Part shown: positions 1 through 12,500 of the stretch, one piece after another
How the letters are laid out: every line of letters begins with the position of its first letter
Numbering within the stretch: the first letter of the stretch is position 1
Assembly: GCA_963924555.1 (NCBI GenBank)
Contig: OZ004590.1
Coordinates: forward strand, 1,651,001-1,715,000
Reading direction: 5' to 3'
From: Crambe crambe
Taxonomy: Eukaryota > Porifera > Demospongiae > Poecilosclerida > Crambeidae
DNA length: 64,000 nucleotides
Notes under the pieces: generated by a model
Seen by the model: the letters and a program-made list of their open reading frames with translations, nothing else
Told to the model about the DNA's origin: nothing
Databases searched by the model: none
Translations under genes and position numbers: made by a program

Positions 1-572
1 GGATAAATCGACAAAAAATGATACAACATTAGCAACATGAATAAGCATTTCAGTGTTTATCATCTTATATCTGATCCTTTCACTTTTATCCGACCAACTT
101 GCAAAACAAGACAACAGAATGACAAGACACTGGATAAACTCTTTATCCATAGATTCAGAAATCATATCTGTGGGAGGGCACAATTTTTAAGTGGCAATTT
201 TTATACATACAAAGGACCAATTAAAAAAATACATACCAAGTAGTAAATAATGTAATGCATCTGCTCTTATATGCATTCTAGAGCTTTATTCTTCCCATCT
301 CAGTACTTACTACTATCACCATCTTCAAAGTTTAGAGCTTGGACTCTAAAGAAGAAAGGCTTCAAAATATAGCTTCATGCACAGAGTATACAACAGCATG
401 TTGAAAATCACCATATCTACAGCAAGCTTTCTAGCTTGGAAATAATGGAAATACTAATATCTAAGCTAACTACAGGGGGCAGATCCATTGTCCATTAGAC
501 TTCACCTTGCCAGTTCTATTTTTACGATAACTTCCTACAAATTTTCATGATTCAAAAACGAGCTCTAACTCC

Positions 573-670
573 TTACCAGTCAAAAGTTAGCTGTATGTCC
601 CATAAGCGAAGTATGAAGATGCCATTAAGCACATGGAATATAGAATGTGCTTCATTGAAAAGAAACACGG
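573..670 (-). CDS. Possible terminal exon of an unknown gene
   Basis: On the minus strand an AG acceptor at 671-672 opens a frame of about 32 codons that ends at a TAA at 573-575. The translation contains FNEAHSIFHVLNG and RLWDIQLTFDW, which has a protein-like hydrophobic and aromatic mix. No upstream exon was found; the next stretch on that side is an E1 element. It may be a remnant or the last exon of a gene interrupted by insertions. The product is not recognised. Confidence 0.22.
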
Positions 671-734
671 CTGCCAGGTAAGAAAAGTAAATTAATCTAT
701 CTTACGTGGGTAACTGTTAGTTACAAGTAATGGA

Positions 735-1493
735 AAAATTTTTTATTCTAAATAAAAAAAGAGAAGTAGGGATGGCTGTGTGCGGTTCAAAAAAGTTCAG
801 CGACAAGAGAGTGAACTTCAGTCAAGTAACCCCTTACCCATCACCAACTACGAGCCAACTATTCCTACTTCACTCCCTTTATATCTCATCATGGGAGTGA
901 AGTAGGCTCATAGTTGGTGATGGGTAAGGGGTTACTTGATTCTCTTGTTGCTGAACTTTTTTGAACCGCACACAGCCATCCCTACTTCTCTTTTTTATTT
1001 AGAATAAATATTTCCCCCTTTACTTGTTCATCATCTTTTTTGATGTAATGTTCTATTATTTTATTATAGGCAACTGGATGCTATCAAAAGTTAAAGTTCA
1101 CGTATTGTAGCTATGTAGATCATCGGAGATTTCATCATAATATTGTATGAGCCGATCTGGAAGATCTATACAGTTTATAATAAGATTGCCATTGATCTAA
1201 TTTTGTATAGGCCTTTACTGATACCTACCTGATATAGACTACTGTTGCATCAAGGGTTGATTCATAACCAGACTAATGCCTAGGGTTTACGCTCTGAGCA
1301 TCGAGAGACAGAAAGCTAATGAAGTTAGTTGCGGGGTCAAGGTCCAAGAATCACGTGTACGGGGTGGGGCATAAAAATGTCTGCCTCGTTGTAGGTTGAA
1401 AGCTAACAAGTTGGAAAATGACTTGCTATTTTTGAACATGTCGATTTAAAGGTAAAGGATTATAGCGCAGTCATTTCTGAGTAGATTGGTAGT
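735..1493 (+). mobile_element. E1 foldback element, copy a (truncated)
   Basis: The element starts with a long near-perfect palindrome (about 735-1020). Its arms carry AGTAGGGATGGCTGTG and the reverse complement, around a loop near 888. A body of about 470 bp follows, up to 1493, where homology to the other E1 copies stops at GATTGGTAG. The body is an inverted match to 3694-4205. No coding frame is visible. E1 copies elsewhere end in a short hairpin with GAGAGT arms, which this copy lacks. Confidence 0.75.
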
Positions 1494-1740
1494 GTAAGTC
1501 ATCGTATTTCGACCAGACTATTACAATTATCTTCTTCACCGATGGTCGTCAAAACCTCAAACAACAACCATAGGGAAGCCTCTGTAGCTATAACGTCATA
1601 TAAATCATTTTTCTCACAATTGGATAGAAATTTTTGTAACACTGAGTCTACTACATCAACTATTAGCACCATTAATCGACCACTGTTATTTATTTTTGAC
1701 CACCTGTTGAAAATCAAATATCAATAATCGTCCATCCCAT
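1494..1740. mobile_element. Possible pogo-like MITE fragment
   Basis: The block begins GTAAGTCATC and contains ATCGACCAC-like motifs and ATCAATAATCGTCCA near its right edge. The same words occur just upstream of the psq/CENP-B gene (GTAAGTCATCAATAATCGTC near 62290, then three CGACCAC motifs). It may be a short non-autonomous relative of that transposon-like unit. The terminal repeats are not clean, so the assignment is weak. ORFs here on both strands have no coding features I trust. Confidence 0.3.
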
Positions 1741-1879
1741 TCTTTTATTAAAATTTTGCTCCACTATATGTCAGGGCCCTTAAAAAGATACTTTTAGACT
1801 ATTAAATTTTTATAACATAAAATACATCATCATAACAAATTTTTATAAAAAATGAACAAAGCTTTTCTATGATAAACTG

Positions 1880-2165
1880 CACTATATACAATGACAATGC
1901 TACAAACATTTGATTTTTAATAGGATATTGCAGATCAGACATGCTGTTTTTTTTGTTTTTTTACACTACCGCATGACTGCAACGACAGTGTTACTTAGAT
2001 TCGATTTTTAAAGGATATTTAAAGGATATTGCAGATCAGATATGCTGTTTTGGTTTGGTTTTGAGGAAAAAGTGAAAAGAAAAACTGACTATATACAATG
2101 ACAATACTACAAACATTCGATTTTTAAAAGGATATTGCAGATCAGACATGCTGTTTTTTTTCATG
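1880..2165. repeat. Degenerate direct repeats, three units
   Basis: GGATATTGCAGATCAGA followed by an ATGCTG and T-rich run occurs three times, near 1922, 2024 and 2129. Two units are also preceded by TATATACAATGACAAT. Spacing is about 100 bp. The block lies between the two inverted E1 copies and holds no credible gene. Confidence 0.6.
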
Positions 2166-2519
2166 ATTGTGAAAATGAAACCAAAAGAGAAACAAACAAG
2201 GGACAAAAAAAGCAATAAGTAACAAAACAACAACAATAAAAAAAGACTGACTACAAAGGACCGTCCAGTTTAGAGGGCAGGGTCGGCTGATGATGCAGCC
2301 ATAAACTTGCATTCCTACGCCAAAGAGCAATGGCGACATGCCTGAAAAGGTGCTTGGTGGAGGAGCAAGTGATAGCATCCTCTGTGAGGCCACCTATAGA
2401 GGTTCAGCCACAAGAGGGATAATTCAACTCCCACAGAGCAGCAAGACGAGAGGTGGGAAGTCAGCTTGCGTGCATACTTAAACATGACTGCACTTAAATA
2501 TAATGGCGGGAAGTTCAGC

Positions 2520-2815
2520 TTACAGCAAGGAGAGAGAGGCAGAGGTGAAGTTCAGATAACATGGAAACTAGAAGGGCATGGGAGAGAGAGAGAGTCGGAG
2601 ATGAAGATAAAAGAGCAAGGGAGAGAGAGGCAGAGAAGTCGAAGATGAAGATGAAAGAGCAAGAGGCAGAGAAGTCGGAGATGAAGATGAAAGAGCAAGG
2701 GAAAGAGAGAGGCAGAGAAATCGAAAAACACACTTGACAGAAGATGAAAAAGAGAGAGGCACAGAGTGAAAGAGAGAAGAAGAGAGAGAGTATATTAGGA
2801 GAAAACTAACAGGGA
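2520..2815. repeat. GA-rich minisatellite
   Basis: A purine-rich tract is built from variants of GAGAGAGAGGCAGAGAAGTC and GAAGATGAAGATGAAAGAGC. The ORFs across it on both strands are products of the low-complexity composition and are not annotated as genes. Confidence 0.75.
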
Positions 2816-3364
2816 AGAACAAAGACAAACGCAAGCTGCTAATGAAACAAGCAGCATCTACCTTGGGCCCATGTCTTCAGTTTGCCAACATTATCAAGTT
2901 TGAGGTTTGCAAGTGAAGCTCTCAATTGCTGTCACAGTGGAAAAATTAGTCTATTACCCTCTGCACTCAAAGAACTGTTTTACTGGTTAAAATTAAAATT
3001 TGGGATCGATCACTAAATGAATTAATCCTGTTGAGAAATGGATTGAGTCACTCTAAATGATGGTTGTGGTACTTATGGTCAGAACCTACATCCTATATAG
3101 GACAGTAAAGGCAGTATGGTCAGCTGTACACTGTTGAGCAGTAATGTCTTAAACTGACTATCTCTTCTCAGTAAGTGGTGTGGGCACCTGAACCACAACT
3201 GAGTTTGATTTGATTCCAGATACCTGGGTGGACTGGTGGCATGGTATTAGATGAATAGTCAGACTCACTACAAATAAATGCATGTGAAAAGGAAGAGTAA
3301 ACATCATAATGTGATGGGTACAAGTATATTCACACAATTAAATCAGTTTTCACATTACAATTAT

Positions 3365-4515
3365 CAGAGAGTACGATAGTACTCTCTAAGTAGGGATGGC
3401 ACGGATGCTCCATTGGAGTAGTACTTAATATTTTCTTTCATAACTCCAGAATACTTACCTCCTGCAGTCAGCAACTCCTAACCTGAAGACAGAACACCTT
3501 TAACATGCTAGGACTCAAATATGAAGAGCAGAGAACAAAGCAGTATCATTTTACAGCGACTTCAAAAATCGCCGTTTTCATCTGGTCGTTCATTATCATC
3601 ATCATCATCATCATCACCATCATCATCATTATCATCATCATCATCAAACAACATATTTCAGAAATGGTTCATTCAAATGCTATAATTCTTATACCAATCT
3701 ACTCAGAAATGACTGCGCTATAATCCTTTACCTTTAAATCGACATGTTCAAAAATAGCACGTCATTTTCAAACTTGTTAGCTTTCAACCTACAACGAGGC
3801 AGACATTTTATGCCCCGCCCCGTAACACATGATCCTTGCACTTCGACCTCGCAACTGACTAGTGAATCTGTCATTAGCTTTCTCCGAGGCTTTCTCTCTT
3901 GATGTTGGTCTCTCGATGCTCAGAGCGTAAACCCTAGGCACTAGTCTGGTTATGAATCAATCAACCCTTGATGCAACAGTATATCAGGTACATATCAGTA
4001 AAGGCCTTAAAAATTATATAGAAAATTATGTCAATGGCATTCTTATTATAAACTGTATAGATCTTCCAGATCAGTCGGCTCATACAATATTATGATGAAA
4101 TCTGCAATAAACTACATAGCTACAATACATGAACTTTAACTTTGATATTTGCTTATAATAAAAAAATAGAACATTACATCAAAAAAGATTATGAACAAGT
4201 AAAGGAAAAAAAATTAATTCTAAATAAAAAAGAGAAGTAGGGATGGCTGTGTGTGGTTCAAAAAAGTTCAGCAACAAGAGAGTGAACTTCAGTCAAGTAA
4301 CCCCTTACCCATCACCAACTACGAGCCAACTATTCCTACTTCACTCCCATGATGAGATAAAAAGGGAGTAAAGTAGGAATAGTTACCTCGTAGTTGGTGA
4401 TGGGTAAGGGGTTACTTGACTGAAGTTCACTCTCTTGTTGCTGAACTTTTTGAACCGCACACAGCCATCCCTACTTCTCTTTTTTATTTAGAATAAATAT
4501 TTTTTCCTTTATGAT
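3365..4515 (-). mobile_element. E1 foldback element, copy b (both ends present)
   Basis: Read on the minus strand, the copy starts with the long palindrome (about 4207-4510), continues through the body, and ends at 3365-3400 in a short hairpin with GAGAGTAC/GTACTCTC arms followed by GTAGGGATGGC. The body contains an ATC microsatellite at about 3595-3648. It is inverted relative to copy a, so 735-4515 has the outline of one larger structure with arms of about 750 bp. The frame at 3505-3723 is a product of the ATC repeat. Confidence 0.75.
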
Positions 4516-4544
4516 TATATCCTTGCACAGAAATAGACTTTTTC

Positions 4545-4680
4545 AGTGACATGCATAACTTGTACCCTTCACATATGTCACTGGTAGGACTCGACCTCAT
4601 GGTCTCCTGATTACAAGCCCAGATTGCCACGACACACATTCGTGTGTAGAGTTTTTGCGGGTGCGGGCATGCGCAGAGTT
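4545..4680 (-). repeat. tRNA-derived SINE-like fragment
   Basis: The minus strand reads GTGGCAATCTGGGCTTGTAA and then, close by, GAGGTCGAGTCCTACCA. These resemble a tRNA anticodon arm and a B box (GGTCGAGTCC), with a weak A-box side. A full cloverleaf cannot be drawn because the 5' acceptor strand is missing. It is called a SINE head or tRNA relic, not a functional tRNA. Confidence 0.4.
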
Positions 4681-5297
4681 TCTGCGGGTACTCGCTAGTT
4701 TCTAATAATTTTTATCATGTATCATAATTTTATCATTGTCACTCTCAATATATCTTTCTTTTTGTATCATGTTCTTTACACTTTAACTTACTGGAAACTT
4801 GGTCTGCAGGCAGCGTAGGAAGGAAAACAAAATAAGCATCAGATTATAAATCCACAGTACAATCCTAATATTATAGACACGTGGTTGGCTATAGTTACCA
4901 GCGCAAACTTGATGTGCTCCAGACTTTAATTGTATCCCAACATGTTCTTACATATACTGTCACTCCTACAGCTACTTCCAGCAGCAAGATGAATGTGAAT
5001 GGACAATATAATAGTTCCATTATGTGGGACATGACCTTAACATTGCTTATTCAAACTCCAATATCATTTTTCTACTTGGTATGTGGCCGCCCTTGGAGGG
5101 GATAATAAATAAATAAAAATTGCATGCACTCCACAGATGCCAAAATATCACTATTTCAAATGGTTACTCCTGGAAATGCTCAGAGATAAATATCAAGCTG
5201 AGGATTACATGTCAGATCCAATGTTACACCAAACATAGAAAAAAAAAGTGTCTAGGTTAGTCCTTTTACTTATGATACACAGTAACAGCTAGCATGA

Positions 5298-6476
5298 TCA
5301 CACAATCAACTTACGTTCCAAAAGTTTGCTGCAATATTTAATAATCACAGGAATAGAGGGGCTATTTGCTATGTAGTCAATGTTTCTTTGCTGCTCAATT
5401 GGAAAGGCAGCATGAATCTCGATCAGCAAAGAACTCAGTTGGTTGCATTTCTCATTATATAGAGCAAAGTTCAAGCCAGCAGATTCAATCAGTTCTTTAA
5501 TTGAAATGACAGCAGCATCGAACTTCTTTTCAAATTCACTCTTTTCATCTGTATGTGTGCAATACAATAAGAATTATACTTGTCAATGCACACACCTGGT
5601 AACGAATTAGTCATTATTACGTGAACATTGTTTCATCACATGCATTCATGAAGTAATCTATTTTTAGCGGTATTTATGGTTATAAAACTTACTGAATGAA
5701 GTATTAATTGTTTGTAATGCCCTTTCAGAAAACATTTTGGTATTAGAATCCTCAATATCTTGTAACTGTTCAAGAATTTCAACCACGGGAAGTGGGCATT
5801 TTTTCATCAGTGAGTCAAAAGCATCATCATTGAACTCTCTTAGAGCACAAATGTAAGAGCAGGCAGCCTTGATCTCTGGTAGACCACCATTCACGAGAAG
5901 ATTAGCGATTTCATTAAAAATAGCTTCAGTTTTGAAAGTGGTATGCAAGTTAACAATTTGCAGCTTTAGAGAAAAGACGAAGTGAGAAGCTGAAATGGAT
6001 ACCAATCCATTCAGTATTGATACTCTAAGGTGAGGCACTTCACAAGCTTTAGTAAAATGAGTTAAATAAACTTCTTTATTCTCCTCAGTGAGGTTAAAGA
6101 TAGATGGATTTTCATCATAGAGATGATGCGATAAACAGTTGGTGACAATAAAAGCAGCAATGCTGATATCTTTTTCCTTGCTTTTTAGCCAAGGAAAGAG
6201 TGCAGAGAGCCAGTTTTCATCTGCAAATCGCATGCAGTGATCTTCTTCATTCACACAGTTCAGAAGGATGGCAAGGTTAAGTTTCACTAGAAACCTATTA
6301 AACTGTAGGCCATAAACATTTATTAGCATACATTTATCTCTTTCATATGAATGGATGATAAGTAATGCATTGATTGGTTCTTAAAAAGAAACCATGATAC
6401 AAAATAAACAAATGAATGTTTTGTAGGCCACAAACAACATTTTTATTGGCATATTGTGCAGAGTGGATTATAACAG

Positions 6477-6509
<33 letters not shown>

Positions 6510-9500
6510 TCACCAGTCTGGATAAAACCACACAATGACAGACCAATTAACTATATAAACTGTCACTCTTGACCGGTCATAATTGTGGTTACTTTAAACT
6601 TGCCAGCTAGGGAGACAGTAGTGCATGCTAAATGGACAAATCTGACTGGGGATAATTGGTGTAAACTTTTTCTCTTTAAAGTTCAAAATCACTGAAGTGT
6701 CAAGCTTTTAAATTGGTCTGTTATCTTTGATGTCAGATCACTAATGCCAAATGACCTAACAATTCTCTGAATGGTCTGTCATTTGTCAGATCAATTGACA
6801 AAAGTTATAATCCTCACTGTGCGGCATATGCAAAAATTAATACAAAAAAGAATACAAGGCTAGAGGTCAACTGAACACTGTAATCATTATTTTCACTCCA
6901 GCACTTTGTAACTACAATGATACCTTACCATAGTCAAAGGGCTCTTTCCAATAACTCGTAGTTGATAAGTACATACAGCTAGCATGTCACTGTGCTCTAT
7001 TATATATGGAGAGAGAACTTTGTACCTGCTACACCATCGCAATATACTAAACATGATCATTGGAAGACAGAAAGGAATTGATCCTTTTAGCAGAGAACCT
7101 AAATAATAAAAGAATTAATGAAAGCGCTATAAAGTGCGGAATCCTCGGTGCTATCATTATCATTACATCACATTCACATTGAGTAGGAATTGGTTTATAC
7201 CTAACACAAGCTTTGAAATTGTACAGGTATAGCTATAATCATTATGAGAAAAGCTGGGTCATTAATTTCCATTTTATGAAGAACCCTAGTGTTTTGGTCA
7301 AACAGCAGTCTTAATCTTTCAATCAGCTGGATTCCGGAGATGGCAGGAAGCTCTGGAAACACAAGCTTTTAAGCTTGGTAGTTTAATTCTTACACATTGT
7401 CTAAAAGTAGCACTAACTACCGTCACCTTGCATGTGCATGCCGAGGATTTATATATATCCAGCACTGCCTTAAGCATTCACAAATAAGACCCATGAACTG
7501 AGTAACTACCGTATAGCACTTAATTTTCCAGGAGCATATTTCTGAGTAGTTTGAAAGTTAAGCTCCGTGAAAAGTTGACCCAAGTCCATCTGGCCATGTA
7601 CGTGCACATGCCCTGTATTGTTCAATCGTTCTGCTATTTCTAGAACTGACAAGTCAGAAATCTCAAGTATAAATCGAACTACTGTCATCTTTCATAACTG
7701 CTGCTGCATCGAAAGGATCTTGAAAGTTACTTCTCTCACACAAGGCAGCTCTTCCGTTCAATGCTTGGGCTCCACTAGCCTCATACCAAGGCCTGACACT
7801 TTTACGCAAGCTTCAGCCCTTGACAGCAACAGTAGCTAGATTTCTCTCCAAAAGCAACTGTACTACACTGTAGTACAGGGGTGTGGTTATTAGTGAACGC
7901 ACATGCATTCTTACCCGTGAAAGTTATTTTGTGAAATTCTTCATATGGCTGATCCGCGAAAGTTGAGCTCCTCGAAATAAAAGTGCTATACGGTATTATA
8001 AAAACAATGCAAACTCTGTAAATTGGGAAATTTACTCTTTGTTAAAATAACTTAAAAAGCAAATTACATGTATTAATACGAACCTAGCAAGTACTTCCCA
8101 ATTTACAATCCATCCCACCTGCATGGCTGGTGTAAAATGTATCCATACCTTTGAATATATAAGCAGCAACTTTAAATAGCATGGCCATTATATTAGATTC
8201 CATCAATATTCTGTGTCCTTCACAGGCAATAAGTAACAGATCAGCTGATACATTCAAGAAATCATGAATAACCTCGAAGGATTCACTTTCCCGATCACAA
8301 ATACCTTCTAACGCTTCAGCAGATTCACAAAAGAAATCTTGAATGGCTATGTCAGCCTTTTCACTTTTAAAATGACACAAGAGCACAGCACACACATTTC
8401 TTAAAGGAAAATCACACATTGATGCATACTTCGAAACTGGCTCAATAAATGATTGAGTTTTGGTGGATTCAAATGTAGGATATTGTATAAGCTTCATAAG
8501 CAGTAGAAGTATCCACTTAGTTCTGTCCAAAACTATTTCTTGAGAATTAGAATTCAATATCTTAAGAGCAGAAGACAGTAATGTTGACTGGGATAGTAAT
8601 ATCAACATATTTGGAGGGTAAGAACATAGACTTTTTATTAACAATATTATTTCTGCAGCCATAAATGGCACACAAAAATCTGGCAATGTGAATAAGGCAT
8701 CAGCATTTAAAGCTTCACACAATATTCTTGCTTCGGTCTCTTCTAGTGCCACTATATTTTCTCGTTCTTGACCTAGAGCTAGATGCATTAAACAGGCCAA
8801 AGACTTGGACAAGATTTTGAGGCAAAAGTTAGGAAAATCAATCAGATCTTTCAATATTCTACTCCAGTCAGTGTCTGAATACTGGTACATCAAACGGAAA
8901 TCATTGCATATGAAACACTTGTGAATAGTAATCAAGTGAAAAGCCACAAGTTGACGTGCGTCCTGCAGGTTTTTATAATCATGGATAAATAACTAGAATA
9001 TACTTATAAAATTACATCATATAAAAGGAAAAAAATATTTATTCTAAATAAAAAAGAAAAGAAAAGTAGGGATGGCTGTATGCAGTTCAAAAAAATTCAG
9101 CAACAAGAGAGTGAACTTCAGTCAAGTAACCCCTTACCCAACACCATTAATTTATTACCGAATGATGAGCTTTATAACTATTCCTACTTCACTCCCATGA
9201 CAGGCCAAGATAAGATATAAAGGGAGTGAAGTAGGAATAGTTAGCTCGTAGTTTGGTAATAATTATTGGTGATGGGTAAGGGGTTACTTGACTGAAGTGC
9301 ACTCTCTTGTTGCTAAACTTTTTTTGAATCACACATAGCCATCCCTACTTTTCTTTCTTAATAATCCTTTACTTGTTCATCACCTTTTTTGTCTATTATT
9401 TTATTATAGGCAACTGGATGCTGTGATCCTGCTATCCAAGTTAATTAGTTCATTGGAGGTTTCATCATAATATTGTAAGAGCCAAAAGGAATCTAATCTG

Positions 9501-12500
9501 AAAGGGCTAATGCTGAGAGAGCTCGTATCTATTTAATAAATTGCTATTGACCTAATTTGTATATAATTTTTTAAGGCCTTTATACTGGTATTATGCATGT
9601 ACCTGATATACTTGATTAGCATTGGATCAAGGCTTGATTCATAACCAGAAGGGTTTACGCTCTGAGCATCGAGAGACCAACATCAAGAGAAAAGCTAATG
9701 ACAGATTTGCTAGTCAGTTATGAGGGTAAGGTCCAAGAATCACGTGTACGGGGGTGGGCTATAAAAATGTCTGACCAGATGAAAACGGTGATTTTAGAAG
9801 TCGCTGTAAAATGATACTGTTCGTCTTCTGCTCTTCATACTTGAGTCCTAGCACATTGAAGGTGTTCTGTCTTCAAGTTAGGAGGGAAGTATTCTGGAGT
9901 TACGAAAGAAAATACTAGTAATACTGGGACAATCCGTGCCATCCCTTCTTAGAGTACTATTGTACTCTCAGGAGTTCTACTCTGGAAACATAGTGTGGGT
10001 GCAGTGATCAATAAATCAGCCTCAAGATAGAGTTAATTACCTCTTTAAAAAAGCTAGATAGAATATATACGTTTGTTAAAACTCAATATTCTCATGTGCT
10101 GTGCTATCGATAAAAAAATGATGTGACCCTTTTTTTGGAAAGCCCTGCAGTCACCAAAATCATTTAGTATGTACGGGCCTTTGGCTTAGCCTCGTCCCCA
10201 GGCCTTCCCCTCTCACTGGTATAGTCTCTCACGAAGAAAAGGTAAAGTATCGCACGGGAGGAAAAGAAAAAGAAGAAGAAGAAAAATAAGAGAGAGGAAG
10301 GCCTGGTAAAACTTATCACGTGAGGGTAGAAAGGACTTAATTGGAGCGTGGGCAGTGTCGACGTAAATGTTCAGCACTGCCCACGCTACACGTCTGCGCG
10401 ATCGCAGTACCATATGTCCAGTCCGGTCAACTATGGATCCATCTCATGGCAGAGTTTAGAGATAGCTAAGAGATAGATAGATAGGGCCAAGGCTAAGTCT
10501 AGAGAATGCAATTCCTGCTACAGTCCAGTCCTGGTAGAGCTTTACTACAGCCAGTTAGTGTCTAACCATAGGTTACATACTCACTAGCGTAGCTAGCAAC
10601 TTCCAGAGCAGAATCACTGAGCTAAACTGACCTTCAGGAGTGATTTTCAGCAGCATCTACTTCCCACACTATGCGCGCCTAGTTCTAATTCGTGGGCGAT
10701 TTTTGACGTCACCATACATGGTGCGGTTTGTACTACACCCACTAGCAATTGATTTGCTTGTATCCTCACGTGATAAGTTTTACCAGGCCTTCCTCTCTCT
10801 TATTTTTTCTTCTTCTTCTTCCTCTTTTCCTCCCGTGCGATACTTTACCTTTTCTTCATGAGAGACTATACCAGTGAGAGAGGAAGGCCTGGGAACGAGG
10901 CTACCTTTGGCTAGTTATTTCATGAATTTCAATGCTCTAGCTTTTTATGATGGTAGCCCTTAGAAATCTTTAGGTGACATATTTTTGAGAAAATATTATG
11001 TGAACATTATTCTGGTCTATGGGTTTACAAGATAGGGTGTTACTTTATATGGCTATACATAGTAGCCAAGGATATACTCTGATCCTACCAGTAGTAACCT
11101 GTACATAGTAGTAGTAAGGTACATACATAGTAGTAATCTGATTGTCTCTAATTGAGACAATCAGATTATCAGATTACTGCACTCTCTATGTAGGGTTAGT
11201 CCAGAATGGGCGTGGCTTCTCTCAATAGAAGAATACAAACTAGACTCCCTGTATCTCTTCTGTTCTTGCTACAGGCTAAAATAAACTGCTTACATCTGGA
11301 AAACAATGCAGAAAATGATAATATGTCTGCTCAAACTCCTCCAGAACAGCATCAACAATTGGCATCAGCCGCTGTCTGAATTTTTATGATTCATTCATCA
11401 TCAGATTCATCACTTACGATAATCAAATTCATATCAACTCGTGCAGTTATTGTGCTTTTACAATTATCCACAGAGATTTCCTCCAAAATAATCAGTCATA
11501 TTGAATGACTTTTTATTATAAACGATATAATGTCAGCCATTTTTAGATATCATTTGTGCGTGCGTCTGTCACGATCACATGTGCACCCACTGCGGCGAAG
11601 TTACAGTAAGTAAAGGTCATATTAAAAGTAAACCAGAAGAAACAAACAAGTGGTGGGAAAAAATTATGCTAAATAAAAAGGCCATGTAGGGTTAGTCTGT
11701 ACTTTTACCTTTAGCAGTTTCTGTGAGCAAACATCAAAACTATGTTGCCTTCAATAATAATCCCTACATCACTGCCTAAACCAAGCAGAACACTTTTACA
11801 CTGACATGAATTAAAGCAGCTTGTGGGAGGCAGTGATGTAGGGATTATTATTGAAGGCAGCATAGTAAGATGTTTGTTCACAGAAACTGCTACAGGTAAA
11901 AGTACAGACTAACCTTTTTATTTAGCAATTTTTTTCCCCCTTATATAAGCTTAAAAGTATTCTAAACCTCATGTTATCATTACATACCTCATTTGCTAAG
12001 GAGCTTATTAAGAGTTCCACTGCTCTTATTTCAACAAATAAGAGACCTTTGGTAAGGAGTTTTTGCTGTACCAGAGGGCTGTATTGAGTCCATTTGGTCA
12101 AATTTTGTGATAACATAATGACACATTCTCTGAGGTGCTCAAATAATGGTTCTCCATACACTGTACAAAAAAGTGAGCAACATGTGTGATGAAACTGCTC
12201 TTACTGACTATATTATTGAATGAACAAGGTAATATCAGAGAGTGTAGTAACACCCTCTATGTATTAGTTTGACAGTAAAATCTAGTTCCATAGCAGCCTT
12301 AGGTGTCTGGCTAAAGCAACTGGACACTAAGGGTTGCTCCATTGGTTAGTGAAGTTTTAATTGATGATGTCATTGTACCCCACCGGACGGCAGAACCAGA
12401 AGAATGCACGAAACATATTATGATACTGCAGTCATATTATACATACTAAACTTTGGGGCCATCCCTACTCAACATTTTTATTTAGAAGAAATTTTTTTGC

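Noticed and set aside
2515-2834. Minus-strand Ser/Leu/Phe-rich frames
   Set aside because: They arise from the GA-rich minisatellite and have no other coding sign.
4545-4680. Functional tRNA gene
   Set aside because: A B-box-like and anticodon-arm-like stretch exists, but no acceptor stem pairs and the A box is poor; called a SINE-like relic.
6343-6546. Poly-Gly frame
   Set aside because: It reads through the 32-base C run in an intron; the real exon borders lie at 6302 and 6929.
7506-7688. 60-codon minus frame
   Set aside because: It is contained in a TA-flanked MITE; the gene around it splices past this stretch with consistent phase.
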